Positions 17,036-27,482 of a stretch of 45,047 bases of DNA are shown here, one piece after another (the stretch's first letter is position 1; each line of letters starts with the position of its first letter). Origin of the DNA: a virus; IMG/VR virus record IMGVR_UViG_3300031339_000014, positions 1 through 45,047 of that record; one strand, given 5' to 3'. Position numbers and translations under genes: made by a program. Below the pieces are notes generated by a model that worked only from the letters and a program-made list of their open reading frames with translations, did no database searches and was not told the DNA's origin.

Positions 17036-17794
17036 CTACCATCGCATAGATGAGGGTGTACGTACAAACGCTTTAGGGTACAGATCTCTGATCAGATCCG
17101 TCATGTCCACCCCGTAAGACTCCATGCTGACTTTACCCGTCTGGATATCGTCACACACAGACCGCACGGTTTGTTCTGTAAACGCCGTACAGTCCACCGA
17201 CTCCAGAGACGGGGAGTTGTACTTATTAGCCCCGGCTATGCCCGGCAGGAACACAAAGTCCCACGTCACTATGCGCCGCATCTCTTTGATCCACTGTGAG
17301 GGGGTGACCCGATCGTTGGTCAACGATCGGATGGAGAAGCACACGTTCTCATGCTCGTTCTCTAGAGACCCCGCCAGCGCCTCCCCATAAGGCCCTGAGG
17401 GCTTGAGCTCTGCCACTATGCCCACCGCAGGACGACCGGTCTTAGGATCGGTCACAGCGCCTTCTACGAGGCGCACCTCACGGATGTGGTGTGAGATCTG
17501 AGTCTCCTCGATCGACAGCACCCGGGACAGCCATTGGTTGTCGTTCATGCCCGTTTGACGTTTAGGATGGCCGTACTCGCCTCGCATGTGACCACCTTTG
17601 ACGCGATTCATCAGATCCGACTGTTGCTCAAAGAACTTCTTAGCAGACGCTAAGTCGTAGAACTGACCTGCGTTGTTGTGGATGCCGATGGCACCCACCA
17701 CGACATCCCGGTAGTAGCCGTCAGGGCCACACTTGAGCTTCCCTTGCTTGCCCGTGCCTTTGAGCGCGGTGCTTTCGTACGCAACTTGCGCCAT
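17036..17794 (-). CDS. Prohead protease
   Basis: The 252-aa product (start ATG 17794 with AAGGAG upstream; a longer frame to 17815 ignores that site) resembles the phage prohead serine proteases of the T4 gp21 / S80 type that trim capsid and internal proteins during head maturation. Motifs in order: GEYGHP at about 72-77 (catalytic His), an ISHHI segment at 100-104, and CFSIRSL at 152-158 (catalytic Ser at about 154). The C-terminal part is variable and may be cleaved. It is followed by a terminator and lies near the RNA polymerase block, as remembered for phiKZ gp175. Confidence 0.85.
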   Translation of the reverse strand: MAQVAYESTALKGTGKQGKLKCGPDGYYRDVVVGAIGIHNNAGQFYDLASAKKFFEQQSDLMNRVKGGHMRGEYGHPKRQTGMNDNQWLSRVLSIEETQISHHIREVRLVEGAVTDPKTGRPAVGIVAELKPSGPYGEALAGSLENEHENVCFSIRSLTNDRVTPSQWIKEMRRIVTWDFVFLPGIAGANKYNSPSLESVDCTAFTEQTVRSVCDDIQTGKVSMESYGVDMTDLIRDLYPKAFVRTPSSMRW

Positions 17795-17804
17795 GATACA
17801 CTCC

Positions 17805-17981
17805 TTACTTAGCAAACTTTGCCATGCGGTTGATGAGGTAGCCGATGTTACGAGTCACTCGTACCGAGCGTTTTAAAACTTGAACTCCAGGCTTATCCAT
17901 CGCTTTTCCGCACACTTTGATGGCGGCCATAGCTTCGGCGCTGTTCACATGCCTTCGGTCGGATGTTTTTAGACGAGTCAT
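17805..17981 (-). CDS. Small basic protein, 58 aa
   Basis: A short gene fills the gap between the 240-aa gene and the protease. ATG 17981 is preceded by AAGG eleven bases away; the stop at 17805 lies in the protease ribosome-binding region. The protein is strongly basic (many K and R, about pI above 10 by eye) with no acidic run and no membrane segment. It could be a small nucleic-acid-binding or head-internal protein. The intergenic packing on both sides supports a real gene. Confidence 0.7.
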   Translation of the reverse strand: MTRLKTSDRRHVNSAEAMAAIKVCGKAMDKPGVQVLKRSVRVTRNIGYLINRMAKFAK

Positions 17982-17984
17982 GGT

Positions 17985-18701
17985 TTATTGCCTTAGTAGA
18001 TCTTCGATCCCTTCATTGCGATCAGAAGGATTGATGAGTGCCGAGGTCAAACCCTTGTCAAAGTACGACCCGAGCAGTTTGGCGGTGGTGTTGGATGCTG
18101 TGATGCCGATGTTGCGCAACGCGACGTACATCGGAGGATTGCTCAGCAGCTCCGACTTGTCTTTGATGACATGCCGATAGAAGGTGACCCCATCTTTGGC
18201 CGAGCGGGCGATCGTCATGGCGATCATGGCCATGACGGCTTTATTAGCGCCTAGGCGCATCCCACCGAACTCACCCGAGCGATCAAACAGTTTGGCAATG
18301 TCCTCATAGCTTAGATACCCCGGTACCCGACCTTTGGAGTAGATTTCACTATCGATAGAGTACAGCAGCAGTTTGTTTTGCACCAGTTTAGTGTTGGCGA
18401 TGACCTCCGAGCCCTTTTCATACTCAAACTCGTAGTAATCCACGTCGTCGATCTTAACGGTGTTGATGTTCGTAGGCACCGTCGCCATCAAGGCGGGTAT
18501 GGTGTCCACGGCGTAGTAGTCACCCACCGCGATTGCGTAGATGCCCACAAACGTCACCGACTCCCCGATGTCCGCCATTGCAGCGGACTCATACCGCTTA
18601 GGGATATAGATGCGACACGGTCCTAGTGCGTAGACCGCATCCCCCTGCTTCTTAAGGCCTGCGGTGACCTTACTCGCATCCCGTGTTAACCCGTGCCACA
18701 T
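17985..18701 (-). CDS. Unknown protein, 238-240 aa
   Basis: Two in-frame ATGs lie at 18707 and 18701; AGGGG is better spaced from the second, so 18701 is preferred. The product is alpha/beta, with an Ala/Met-rich helix NKAVMAMIAMTIARSA at about 150-170. It has no recognisable motif. It sits between the 485-aa gene and the 58-aa gene upstream of the protease, a position remembered in phiKZ-like phages as conserved structural or assembly genes. Confidence 0.75.
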   Translation of the reverse strand: MWHGLTRDASKVTAGLKKQGDAVYALGPCRIYIPKRYESAAMADIGESVTFVGIYAIAVGDYYAVDTIPALMATVPTNINTVKIDDVDYYEFEYEKGSEVIANTKLVQNKLLLYSIDSEIYSKGRVPGYLSYEDIAKLFDRSGEFGGMRLGANKAVMAMIAMTIARSAKDGVTFYRHVIKDKSELLSNPPMYVALRNIGITASNTTAKLLGSYFDKGLTSALINPSDRNEGIEDLLRQ

Positions 18702-18746
18702 AGTCATCCCCTATTGTGAGGTGGCTGTGTGCCCACCCCGTGTACG

Positions 18747-20204
18747 TTACGCGTGCTTATCATGCTGAATCATACCGGCAACCCAGTCGGTGGCGTAGTT
18801 TATCGCCACTAGGGCGGCGACCTCACGCAGGTCATCGTCTTCGCCGCACTGCAAAGCCAGGCGATCGAACTCCGTCAGTACCTTAAGCGCATCGGTGTGT
18901 TTAAACACGGTGTTGCACAGGATGTGCCGAACCGTCTCGTACAGATTCTCTACATCCGTAGCGCACATGTGACCCACGTGAGTGGTCAGATCCGCATGCA
19001 TCACCTCACGGCTGTGAGGCACCGTCTCTAAATCCAGATCGTTGATCTCTTTGGCGATGGCCAAACCGATGTAGTTTTGAAGGGAGTTAAAGACTTTGTT
19101 GCGACGGGCCAGGCGCACCATGCGCTCATAGTCCATCCAGGTCTTTTTATACCGCTCAGCATCGATCAGTAACGCCTGATAATTGGTGTTCTGATCACTC
19201 AGCGCCGACCCTAGCAGTATCTCAGGACAGCCACCTTCATCCAACCAACGCTTGTACACCATGTGGTTAACCACAATGCGCACAGAAATACCCTCGTTGG
19301 TCAGGTTGCGGATGGATTCTTCATTCGGAAAACGAATCACCATCTGCTTGGTCGCAATCGCCCGATCCAGCAAGGCAATGCGTCGAGCGATCAGCCGACC
19401 TGTGGCAGCACGCAGCGTCGAGGTGTAGTTGCGGAACTCATCCAGTGACACGTTGTCAGTGTCGGGCACGGACTCACCGAAATGCACCGCCAGCATGTGC
19501 ACCAAAATCAACTGATAAGGCGCATAGCTGCTCAACTCATCCAGCTGCTGATTCAGATTCTTTGACCGATGACCGACTGCAAAGTAGTCGTCCCACAACT
19601 CCATCATACTGGCATCGCCTGCCGCCGATACCAAGGCTTGAATATCGTTATCCAGATCCGAGATGCCGGTTTTTAGTACGGCAGCAAAGTCCACCTCAAC
19701 AGCACCAATGGCCAAAGGATACACCGAGCTGGCTGGCTGGAGGGTCTCCTCATACCGGGTAACCATATCACTCAGTACTGGGTTGCGCCATATGGCGTGA
19801 TGATACTGGGGCACCACCACGATAGGCGTCTCTGCCACGCCCCCTTCGTCGTCCAGGCGTTTCTCCACCGTGGCCACGACGGACTTGACCATGGGGTTGA
19901 CTTGGTTACGGGCGATGGACATGACCGCGCCGATGGCCTGGGCTACGATGGGTGCGATCTCATCCATGGTGAGGTCGTGCTCAGGCACTGCCATGACGTT
20001 CCGCGCAGACGACAAACGCAACAGATCCTGACCCATGAGCATGTCATCGATTTCCGACTGAGCGGACGGTACAGTGCCCATGCGAGAGGTCAGTCGGGAC
20101 AACTCTGACAAAGGGCTGTCGCCCATAGCGATCAGGTTCGTCTTTTCACTATCCAGCAGCGGCATCAGAGACAGTGCCGCCTGAATGGCGTTGTGTGTAA
20201 TCAT
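18747..20204 (-). CDS. Unknown, probably structural, protein, 485 aa
   Basis: ATG 20204 is preceded by AGAAGGA. The protein is largely helical and acidic, with no membrane segment. The segment RWLDEGGCPEILLGSAL (about 310-326) is a recurrent motif type in giant-phage proteins, though I cannot name the family. The position between beta and the protease matches conserved phiKZ-like genes of unknown role. No catalytic motif was seen. Confidence 0.75.
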   Translation of the reverse strand: MITHNAIQAALSLMPLLDSEKTNLIAMGDSPLSELSRLTSRMGTVPSAQSEIDDMLMGQDLLRLSSARNVMAVPEHDLTMDEIAPIVAQAIGAVMSIARNQVNPMVKSVVATVEKRLDDEGGVAETPIVVVPQYHHAIWRNPVLSDMVTRYEETLQPASSVYPLAIGAVEVDFAAVLKTGISDLDNDIQALVSAAGDASMMELWDDYFAVGHRSKNLNQQLDELSSYAPYQLILVHMLAVHFGESVPDTDNVSLDEFRNYTSTLRAATGRLIARRIALLDRAIATKQMVIRFPNEESIRNLTNEGISVRIVVNHMVYKRWLDEGGCPEILLGSALSDQNTNYQALLIDAERYKKTWMDYERMVRLARRNKVFNSLQNYIGLAIAKEINDLDLETVPHSREVMHADLTTHVGHMCATDVENLYETVRHILCNTVFKHTDALKVLTEFDRLALQCGEDDDLREVAALVAINYATDWVAGMIQHDKHA

Positions 20205-20254
20205 AAAAAAATATCCTTCTGGTACGTGCGATGCGAGGGTGGGGCACTAGCCCC

Positions 20255-20470
20255 TTACTGGGGGCCGGTGTACTGGTGCGATTTCAGACGGCGCTGTAGA
20301 CGAGCCGCGATGGCTTCGTGCAGCACGTCCGATGTCAGCGCCGCGCCGTTGATACTTTTGCGCATGTCGTCACTATTAAGGTGACGTATGGCCTGAGACA
20401 CCAGCTCAATCGCATTGGCCGTTACGTTCAGGTTGTGATACCGCTGATCCAATTCTGCTTTTTTATCCAC
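20255..20470 (-). CDS. Unknown small protein, 71 aa, GTG start
   Basis: The gene starts with GTG at 20470, supported by AGGAG about eleven bases upstream; no ATG is as well placed. The predicted protein is one long helix, charged at both ends (DKKAEL at the start, RLQRRLKSH near the end), and could form a coiled coil. It follows the last exon of beta at 26 bases distance, so it is probably cotranscribed with the polymerase genes. Confidence 0.7.
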   Translation of the reverse strand: MDKKAELDQRYHNLNVTANAIELVSQAIRHLNSDDMRKSINGAALTSDVLHEAIAARLQRRLKSHQYTGPQ

Positions 20471-20496
20471 GTGTCTTTGCTCCTAATGTAGTAATC

Positions 20497-23400
20497 TCAA
20501 ACATCCCCGAAATACATCGCCACCGCGCGCTTGGTGATCTCGTCCATCAACAACGCCGCCGTCCCCACCAACGCAGGGGAGTTCACGATGCGGTCATCGA
20601 TGGACTTGTACCCAAAGATCGCGTCGATCTCATCGCCGTCCTCAGTGAGGATAGGCTCGTCTATGACATCCCGTATGACTGTTTTTAGCTGGTGCATAAA
20701 AATTAGCTTCTATTTTGTCCAGTGTGGGTACGACCCCACACCCGGTGCGATACCTGGCACCCGCCCGTACTCTCGCACGGGTACAGACCATATCTTCACC
20801 CCTCACATCGTGAGTAGGGTGCTCCCCATTTTGCCGACGCTCTGCGCCAGCTACACCGTGGTTAGCGGTTGGCCGTTGAACCTTCTCCGTATCTCGTCTC
20901 ACGACGATACGTAGGAGCTTGGCTGCGGATTGCCCATCTATCACATCTCTTTGTTACCGTACCCAGGGAGTTAGTCTGGCCACCGGTGCCTTTCGCACAC
21001 CGGCTTGGTAGAGATGGCTTTAGGGAATTCCCGTCAATTAAAGGAGGATCATTGCATCTTTACAGACACAACGGACTGAGGTATAACGACACCCCGATCA
21101 CCTACACCCGCAGGCTCTGGGCCTGTGATGTAAAACTTCAAGACAGCTGTGTTGGGCGATAGCTCTTTGCCTGCCACTCTCATAGAGTTATCGACACTTC
21201 CCGACTGTACTTTTTGCTGCTTTGCCTTGGCCAGTGTCTTAATGCGCTTGTCAGATGTTTTAGCCAGAGCTTGCAGCGTCGAGGACATGTCTTCTAACTC
21301 ACCGTTGTACAACACCTCAATGCGCTCCAGCACTCCGGACCCTTTTACCTTAGGCGCTTTAGAAGCGATCTTTTTGAGCGTGTCAAGGGCGGCCTCAGAC
21401 AAGTCCCCGCCGGCAGCAGCGGTAGGCTCTTCCAATAGACACAGCACATCGTCGTAGTCTACGGTTGCTCCTATCTTTTGCGGGTTACGCACCACGGTTT
21501 CAAAGTCCACTACGACTTGCCGCAGCTTAGTGGTGGTGGACTCCATGCGCGCCGCCATCGATGCAGAGATAGCCGAACTGTCTTCCAGCGTATCGGGAGA
21601 CTCCCACAGCACGGTCTTTGCTTGGGTTGTGGTCTTTAACAACACCTGACCGGGCTCCATGGGGTCGAGATCAAAGTACGCGGTGTTGTACGACAACACA
21701 TCCCCGACTTTCACAGACTGACCCACTTTAAGTGGGGTAATCAGCTGATGTGGGAACATCTGTTCCGAGGAAGGACCCGTACCGTAACGTCGCCCTATCT
21801 CAATCGCCTGCTTAGTACCGTCCTTATATTGCACCTCCAACACCGAGTCGGTGACCGAGATAACCTTACCGGGTTGCTTGGCGGTCTGAGCAAACAGATC
21901 GCTGGTGCGGTGAGCAATGACTTGCTCCATCCCCGTGCGCACTGTGGTCGGCGTGTAGTCTTTAGCCGCAATGCTTGACCCGTACTGAATACTGATAAAA
22001 TTGCTTATTGTCCGCTTTGATCGCGTATCAAAGCCGGTGCGAGTCCTAGCACCCGCCTACAGTTACCTGTAGGAACAGACCATCTCATCTCCCTCTGTGC
22101 ACCTAGATGCGATCAGATAGGGAGCTTCCCGTTTCCATTTAATCCAGAATGACGAGGTGATTACCCCCGACTGGAACCCCATATCGCTTGGGCTGTACTC
22201 TACTCGCTTTAGTGTGTGTTACACACCACCTGACTTTACACAGGTGTCACTCCGCCTTTTCAGGCCGCAGCTTTCGATGGCCGTTGAACACACTCTCTTT
22301 TAGGGAGAGCTTCGTAACGGATTGTCTTCTTAGTGAAGAGATTCCCGTTTTAGGGAAGTTATGCAACCGGACTCACGTCCAGAAGGCGCCTATTGTTGAC
22401 GCGCTTTATATCGTCCCTATCTGAAGACGGTGACAACAATGTCGACGTACTGAAGTAATTCGCTGGACCATCGGCGTCCGTCCTAGGGCGCGTGGTGCCT
22501 CGTACCGAGGTAAAGTTCGGATCCGCTGATAAGTAGATGGTGGAACCTACTTTCCCAGAGTCCACGGTGGCCTCCGATATCACGCCCAAATCGCTGTGGT
22601 GATAATGACGAGTACGCTCCACCATGGAGCGTGTGCTGCGTCCGCCTACGCCACTGAACGTTACGTCCTCGTTTTCGCGAAGTTGTGAGACGGGGTTGTT
22701 GCCTTTACTTAGGTTGATCGACGGATCCCCCAGTATGCTGTACCACACCGCCTCCGGGTTCATCTCAAACTTGGCTTTGCGAGTGTTAGGGTTCATGGCG
22801 TACCCCCGCGCTGCCCGCACCAGTTCTTGATACACCGCCCCGGTCATACGCTCATACCCGCGGATGCGTTGGTAGTTGAGGTCGTTCTCCTGTGGGTGGT
22901 CATCGGTGAGCAGCAGCTCATTGGCTAGGTACAACAAGCCCCGAAACGTCTCAGGCTCATTACGATCTTGCAGTATGCCTAAGGTAATCGGATCCACAAA
23001 CATTTTGTCCATCAGATCCAGCTCTCGGGCGTACCTTACGCCCAAGCCCACTTCTTCCAGCAAGTTCTTGTAGATGTCTTTCTTTTCAAACTCCCTGGAT
23101 GAATAGCGCTGCACTAGGCGTTTGTATTGGTTGTAGCCGTTAAGCAACAGCGCCGCTTCGGTGTCTTCCCGTGAGAAGATGTAGGACTCATTGGCAAAAC
23201 GAATGGCGTACTCATGCGGTTGTAACTGCATCTTTTCGCCTGAAGCCACAATCCTGGGGGTGACGTTCAGTGAACGGTACAACCCCTTAAAGCCGAGTGT
23301 ATACCCCAAAGCCACACCCAACGCAATGGATTTACCAAACAGTTTGATCTCAGCCACATCCACAGGCGCCGCTGACAGATCAATCCCCGCCAGCTCTTCA

Positions 23401-25451
23401 ATGGTACCCAGCTCCTCCGGTGCCCGGTCTGTGTGGCGGTACAACGTACTGGCCGCATCGCTCATTTGCATAAGGACATAGTCCCCTGCTTTCTTGCCCA
23501 CGATGACCCAGCCCGACACCTCTATCTTCGCCAAATCGTCTTTGTACAGACGCACCACCTCTTCGCGGTCGAAATAAAGAGCCACACCCCCCAGCGATAC
23601 CCGGGACATCTTTTTGGCCAAGGTACTGTACACCCTAGGCAGCTTGGCCTCGCTGCGAAATACATTGCCCAACTTAAGGCCTTTGATGCGCGTATCCGCA
23701 TCGTCCAGCCCCACACCGATTACCGCTTTGGTCAACCAGGCGCCGTAGTCATAAGCCACTTTGGATGAGCGCTCTACAAAGCACTTGCCGTAGTAAGACG
23801 TTAGAGCCACTTTGTCAGGGGCGGTTTTACGGATGGGGAGGTCGCCACGTTGCCAGCGCATGTACTGTGTAATGCCGTTGACTTTGAACGTGCCGTCTGG
23901 GTTGATCACGGGCAGCTTAAAGCGCACCGTGGAGGGCGACCCTGTCAGGGGCTGCAGGCGCACTGTGTGAGCCTCGTAGGCGCCCCCAGCGTCCTCGTGT
24001 CGTTCTATGTCGTAGTCTGTGACCGATGCACCCATGCGTTGCAGGGACAGTACGTGGTTGGTGATGTCCTTTTGCATGACTTTATCGACGTACTGATTGC
24101 GCACGGTATTGATGGACGAAGTGCGCATGGAATCGTCTGGCACTCCGGTGGTTTTGTCCATCAATGTCTCGGTTTCTATCGCCAGATCCTCCGGAGTGAT
24201 CTTAGCAAAGACGTCCAGCGGTTCCTTAGTCAGCGGGTGCTTGACCGCGCGGTATGTGGTCGAGAGTTTTTTTGCACGGCGGTATTCAGCGCCGGACATC
24301 CGACCCGCCTCCACCAGCCCGTCTGCCACGTTCATGAACGCCTGTTCAGGCTCGGGGTCGGTGGCTTGCCGAATAGTCTGTACGGTGGGAGCAATGGCGG
24401 TATTTGCCGCGGGGACTTCCTCTAGTCCATCCAGATCGTCTTCGTCTTTCTCAGCGACGGCGTCCTTCTGACCGACCCGGCGCCTAGGGACGCTTGCACC
24501 CTCCTCATCGGCGTCATCCTCGTCTTCTTCATCCACGACGTTGTCGTCGCCGTCTTGCTTGGCCAGGTATGTTGCCGCGTCTTTTGTTGATACGCCACCA
24601 CGACCCGCTTCTTGCAGGGTCATCAGAAGCGCCAAAAAGCGCTTACGCACGCCGGTGACGTCCCGCTCTTTGTCGTCTCCTTCCACTTCGTACGTAAACC
24701 CTTTAAGGGTCCCTAACGATATTGAAAACCACCGATCCTGGTAGCGCCAGATCATGTTGACCCGACCCCAGTACTCTTTGGGTATACGGTCGTACACCGA
24801 CTGATCCGATTCTGGATCCAACATCAGGTACGCGTCCATGACGTTGAGCGCCTCAGGCGTATCAAAGGTCTTCATGGCGTCAGTGGTCCAACCTTCTTTA
24901 GCCACCTTGCGCATGGCCGACAACGTCGGCAGTACATCCGGTACCTCAATCCGCAAAAACTGCGTACGGTCCGTGGTCTTTAAATGATCCAGCATCTCCA
25001 GCATCAGCGTGTTGTGGAGGTTGATCCAGCTTTGGTACGTGGTGCGGTACGTGCGGGTGTACAGGTAATGATGCTGTATGGGGGCGTAGTTGACCACGAG
25101 CAAGGATTTGTCATCCCGCACTGAGGTCTCGCGCTTCTTGGAGCGGCGCAGCAGCCGATGACGGCGGTGAAACGCCTTGACGTCCCGGTCTTCGTTGAAC
25201 GGCAACTCCCGCATCCGCCCCTCGGTCGGCTCACGATAGCGGTGTACGTGTTCCACGTAGATGTTCCGGTCCACTTCGGTCAGTAAAGGGTCGGATGCAT
25301 CCGGGCCGGTGACGGTCTCAGACTCGGGTAAGTAATGAAACGTCGCCCCACGGGGCAACTGCATCGCCATCATGTCGAAGTGTTTGTCGGTGGTCATCTC
25401 TGCAAACTTACGCACCTGAAACTGTCGGTGGTACAAATCCATCCGAATCAT
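20497..25451 (-). CDS. RNA polymerase beta subunit, N-terminal major part, three exons
   Basis: Exons on the minus strand are 25451-22399, 22003-21097 and 20709-20497. They join in frame to 1390 aa; ATG 25451 overlaps the beta-prime stop as ATGA. RpoB landmarks: GTFKVNGITQYMRW (about 515-530, lobe), NNPVSQL through DLGVISEA (918-961, the NPLSELTHKRR to RLCPIETPEG segment), DDIKRVNFISIQ (1013-1024), VRTGMEQ (1039-1045), LEDSSAIS (1157-1164, the FEDSILVS motif), and GDKLIFMHQLK (1319-1329, both NTP/RNA-contacting lysines). An acidic linker at about 300-345 is phage-specific. The protein stops 70 residues after the GDK region; the missing C-terminus is encoded at 40722-41378. Read unspliced, it looks like three broken ORFs. 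The likely role is the virion or late phage polymerase. Confidence 0.9.
20710..21096 (-). ncRNA. Group I intron A in beta (387 nt)
   Basis: The intron separates GGTGAT from AAGCTAATT so the exons read GVGD|KLIFMHQLK. On the minus strand the group I core is present: Q element AATCCGCAGCC (plus 20921-20931), R element GTTCAACGGCC (20871-20881) and S element AAGATATGGTCTG (20784-20796), which pair to make P7. The 5' exon ends in T (U.G pair with GUC in AGTCCGT, 21071-21077); the intron ends in G. P9-type hairpins follow the S element. No homing endonuclease ORF fits. The core closely resembles intron C. Confidence 0.92.
22004..22398 (-). ncRNA. Group I intron B in beta (395 nt)
   Basis: The intron interrupts the codon GT|C so that the joined exons read DDIKRV-NFISIQ, exactly the expected conserved beta sequence. 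P1 forms between exon GCGT and intron GCGC. A hairpin GGAC-GTGA-GTCC follows as P2. Core elements on the minus strand: GACAATCCGTTACG (22313-22326), GTTCAACGGCC (22279-22289) and a divergent S, AGATGAGATGGTCTG (22076-22090). The 3' end GGACAATAAG|C parallels intron A. The core is the most diverged of the three. No endonuclease ORF is present. Confidence 0.9.
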
Positions 25452-27418
25452 AGGGGTTCACCTGTTAAATTGTTGAGCACCAGTTCGATGGTGTCCGTCG
25501 AGGTACTCGCCCGGAACCCACCGCGTGGGTCGACGTAGGTGTTGATGTTGCCTAGGAGATCGTTGATCTCTTTTAGGCCGTTGTTGGTGTACACAATGTC
25601 GGCACTGCACGTATCGCCGTCGAACGTTGCCTTCGCCTAGGACGCAAACCCTAGACCGCCTCTCCAGGAGGCTGCCCCGGCTCTCACCAGGGAACGAGAC
25701 CATATCTTCACCCTACTAGGTAGGGGCTCTCCACTTCGGACCGCCTAAGCTTGCGTGTCCTACTCCGTGCTACCGGATGGCCGTTGAACCTTATCCCTAT
25801 CCTGCCGTCGCGGCAGTACGTAGGATCTTGGCTGCTGATTTTCTCTACTTCTTGCTTGTCAAACCGTGACCGCGTGCTTTCGCCGAGGCAGTGGTGCAAG
25901 AATCTAACGAGATCTTCCAGCAATTCAAAGAGTAACGTCACCTTCGTTACCAAAGGGACGGACTGTGTGGGTAAAGTACCCACGTTTATCAGCGTCGAGA
26001 CCGGCTAGGCGCGTGGTGTCAGGCACCAACGCGTCCATAAAGGCCATGCCCGGTAAAGGATACTCACGTGCGACGTGAGTATCCTGCAACTGCCATCGCG
26101 CGTCGTACTCCAGCAGTCGTTTGGTTTTGGTGGTGGTGTGGGTGTAGAACCTTGTCGGGTACGTAGACTCTGACCCCGTTACGGGAAATCGCGTTACGTA
26201 CCCCCCAAATTCATACCACTTCTGATACTGACACAGATAACACACTTCAACCAACGAGATGGGGCGTACGTTGTCTCGCGAGAACTCGTCTGGCAGGTCG
26301 TCGATGTCGTCAAACACCCGAAAACCTTTGTCGTCTTGATACACTAAAAAGGCGTAATGATCCCCAAGCATCACAGGGCGATGACGCACCGCCGCGTCTT
26401 TGAACCGATTGATGAGTTTTTCCACGCCTTCGCTGGTGGTCCAGGCGTCTATGTCGGCGGTGTCCAGCGTTACCGACTCAGGCTTCCACGTCATTCGATT
26501 CACCACTGTCACGTTGCCTTCTTGTGTACTGAACCTGGATGCCATGAACGTACGCAGAGCGTACTTGGTAATTGGCAATGTACCTTTCATAATTTGAAAC
26601 AGACCGATGCCGGTGTCCGTCACTGACGCCAGGTTATCGGCGTCTAAGGATTCACGTACGGCGTTCTTGGACGCGATAACGTTCCGCGTGCCGTTGAAGA
26701 TGCTGCGACTGGCCCACTTGGACAACATAAACCCACTTTTACCGTCCAGCAGATCTTTGATGTACGCGTAAATATCGTTGAGGGTGTTTTGGAGTGTCTT
26801 CCGGGTAGCGTCCTGGGCAGACGTCTCGCCGTCTTTGCCAATGAGATTCGCCACACCGATCACACGGGCGTATTTCTTATTGATCTCGTCTTTCTTTACC
26901 CGGCCGGTGCCATCGTCTTCGATGTCCCGCAGCCCCGCAGGCAGTACCAGCAGGTAGCGTATAAGGGCGCGATCCATGTTTTTCTGGATGAGGAGGATGC
27001 GATCATCACGCTCCGCAGACCCCGTGCGCTTAAATTTAATATCCGCCATGTGTTTGATAAAGAACGCATAACCGGTTTGACCGTCGAGCTCGTTAGACCG
27101 CACAAAGTCTTTTTCTTTCGCGTCCCAATCGGCGTAGTCCGTACCCTCAAGAATGCCTTTGTACAGACCTTTTAGCTTGCTGTACGCATCGTACAGGATC
27201 GGATGTAAGATACGCGTGTTCATGTCAATGTAAGCAAACTGCTCCGTTCGGCGATCCTCCCCCTTACGGCCAAAGAACTCCGTGGAGAACAATCCTTCCG
27301 GATGAAGGTTGTCCGTCGCACCATCGGTAATGTCCAGTACGGTAATTTGAGGAACACCCTGCAGGCTGCGTTTGTCCACTTGTAAAATTTCTAAGTTAAA
27401 CGGTGGCTTCTTAGCCAT
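25448..27418 (-). CDS. RNA polymerase beta-prime subunit, N-terminal part, two exons
   Basis: Exons 27418-25988 and 25624-25448 join to 535 aa. The N-terminus has GLFSTEFFG (beta-prime GLFCxxIFG). An LPAGLRDIE...KYARVIGVANLI segment corresponds to the RpoC VLPPDLRP...YRRVINRNNR region, and SKWASRSIFNGTRNVI to the GKRVDYSGRSVI segment. The catalytic loop reads LDADFDGDT (474-482), with D477-F478 joined across intron C, carrying the Mg-binding Asp triad. The protein then ends about 55 residues later, so the rest of beta-prime is encoded elsewhere and was not found here. ATG 27418 has GGAG nine bases upstream. The unspliced frame would run 20 codons into the intron and stop. Confidence 0.9.
25625..25987 (-). 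ncRNA. Group I intron C in beta-prime, inside the DFDGD motif (363 nt)
   Basis: It splits GAC-GCT-GAT | TTC-GAC-GGC-GAT, that is, D|FDGD of the polymerase active site. Core elements on the minus strand: AATCAGCAGCC (25830-25840), GTTCAACGGCC (25779-25789), AAGATATGGTCTC (25696-25708). A hairpin GTGGGT/ACCCAC lies just inside the 5' end (25967-25983), followed by AGTCCGT (25958-25964), which can pair with exon GAT through the conserved U.G. The same AGTCCGT block is in intron A. No endonuclease ORF is present. Confidence 0.93.
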
Positions 27419-27482
27419 GAGTTTACTCCATTACTGTATGAGTGTACAAGGCTCAGCCGCCCAAAAGACATGAGGCTAAACC

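Noticed and set aside
22359-25451. RNA polymerase beta as a pseudogene or frameshifted into three ORFs
   Set aside because: The breaks coincide with group I intron cores, and exact removal restores the frame and conserved motifs, so splicing explains them better than decay.
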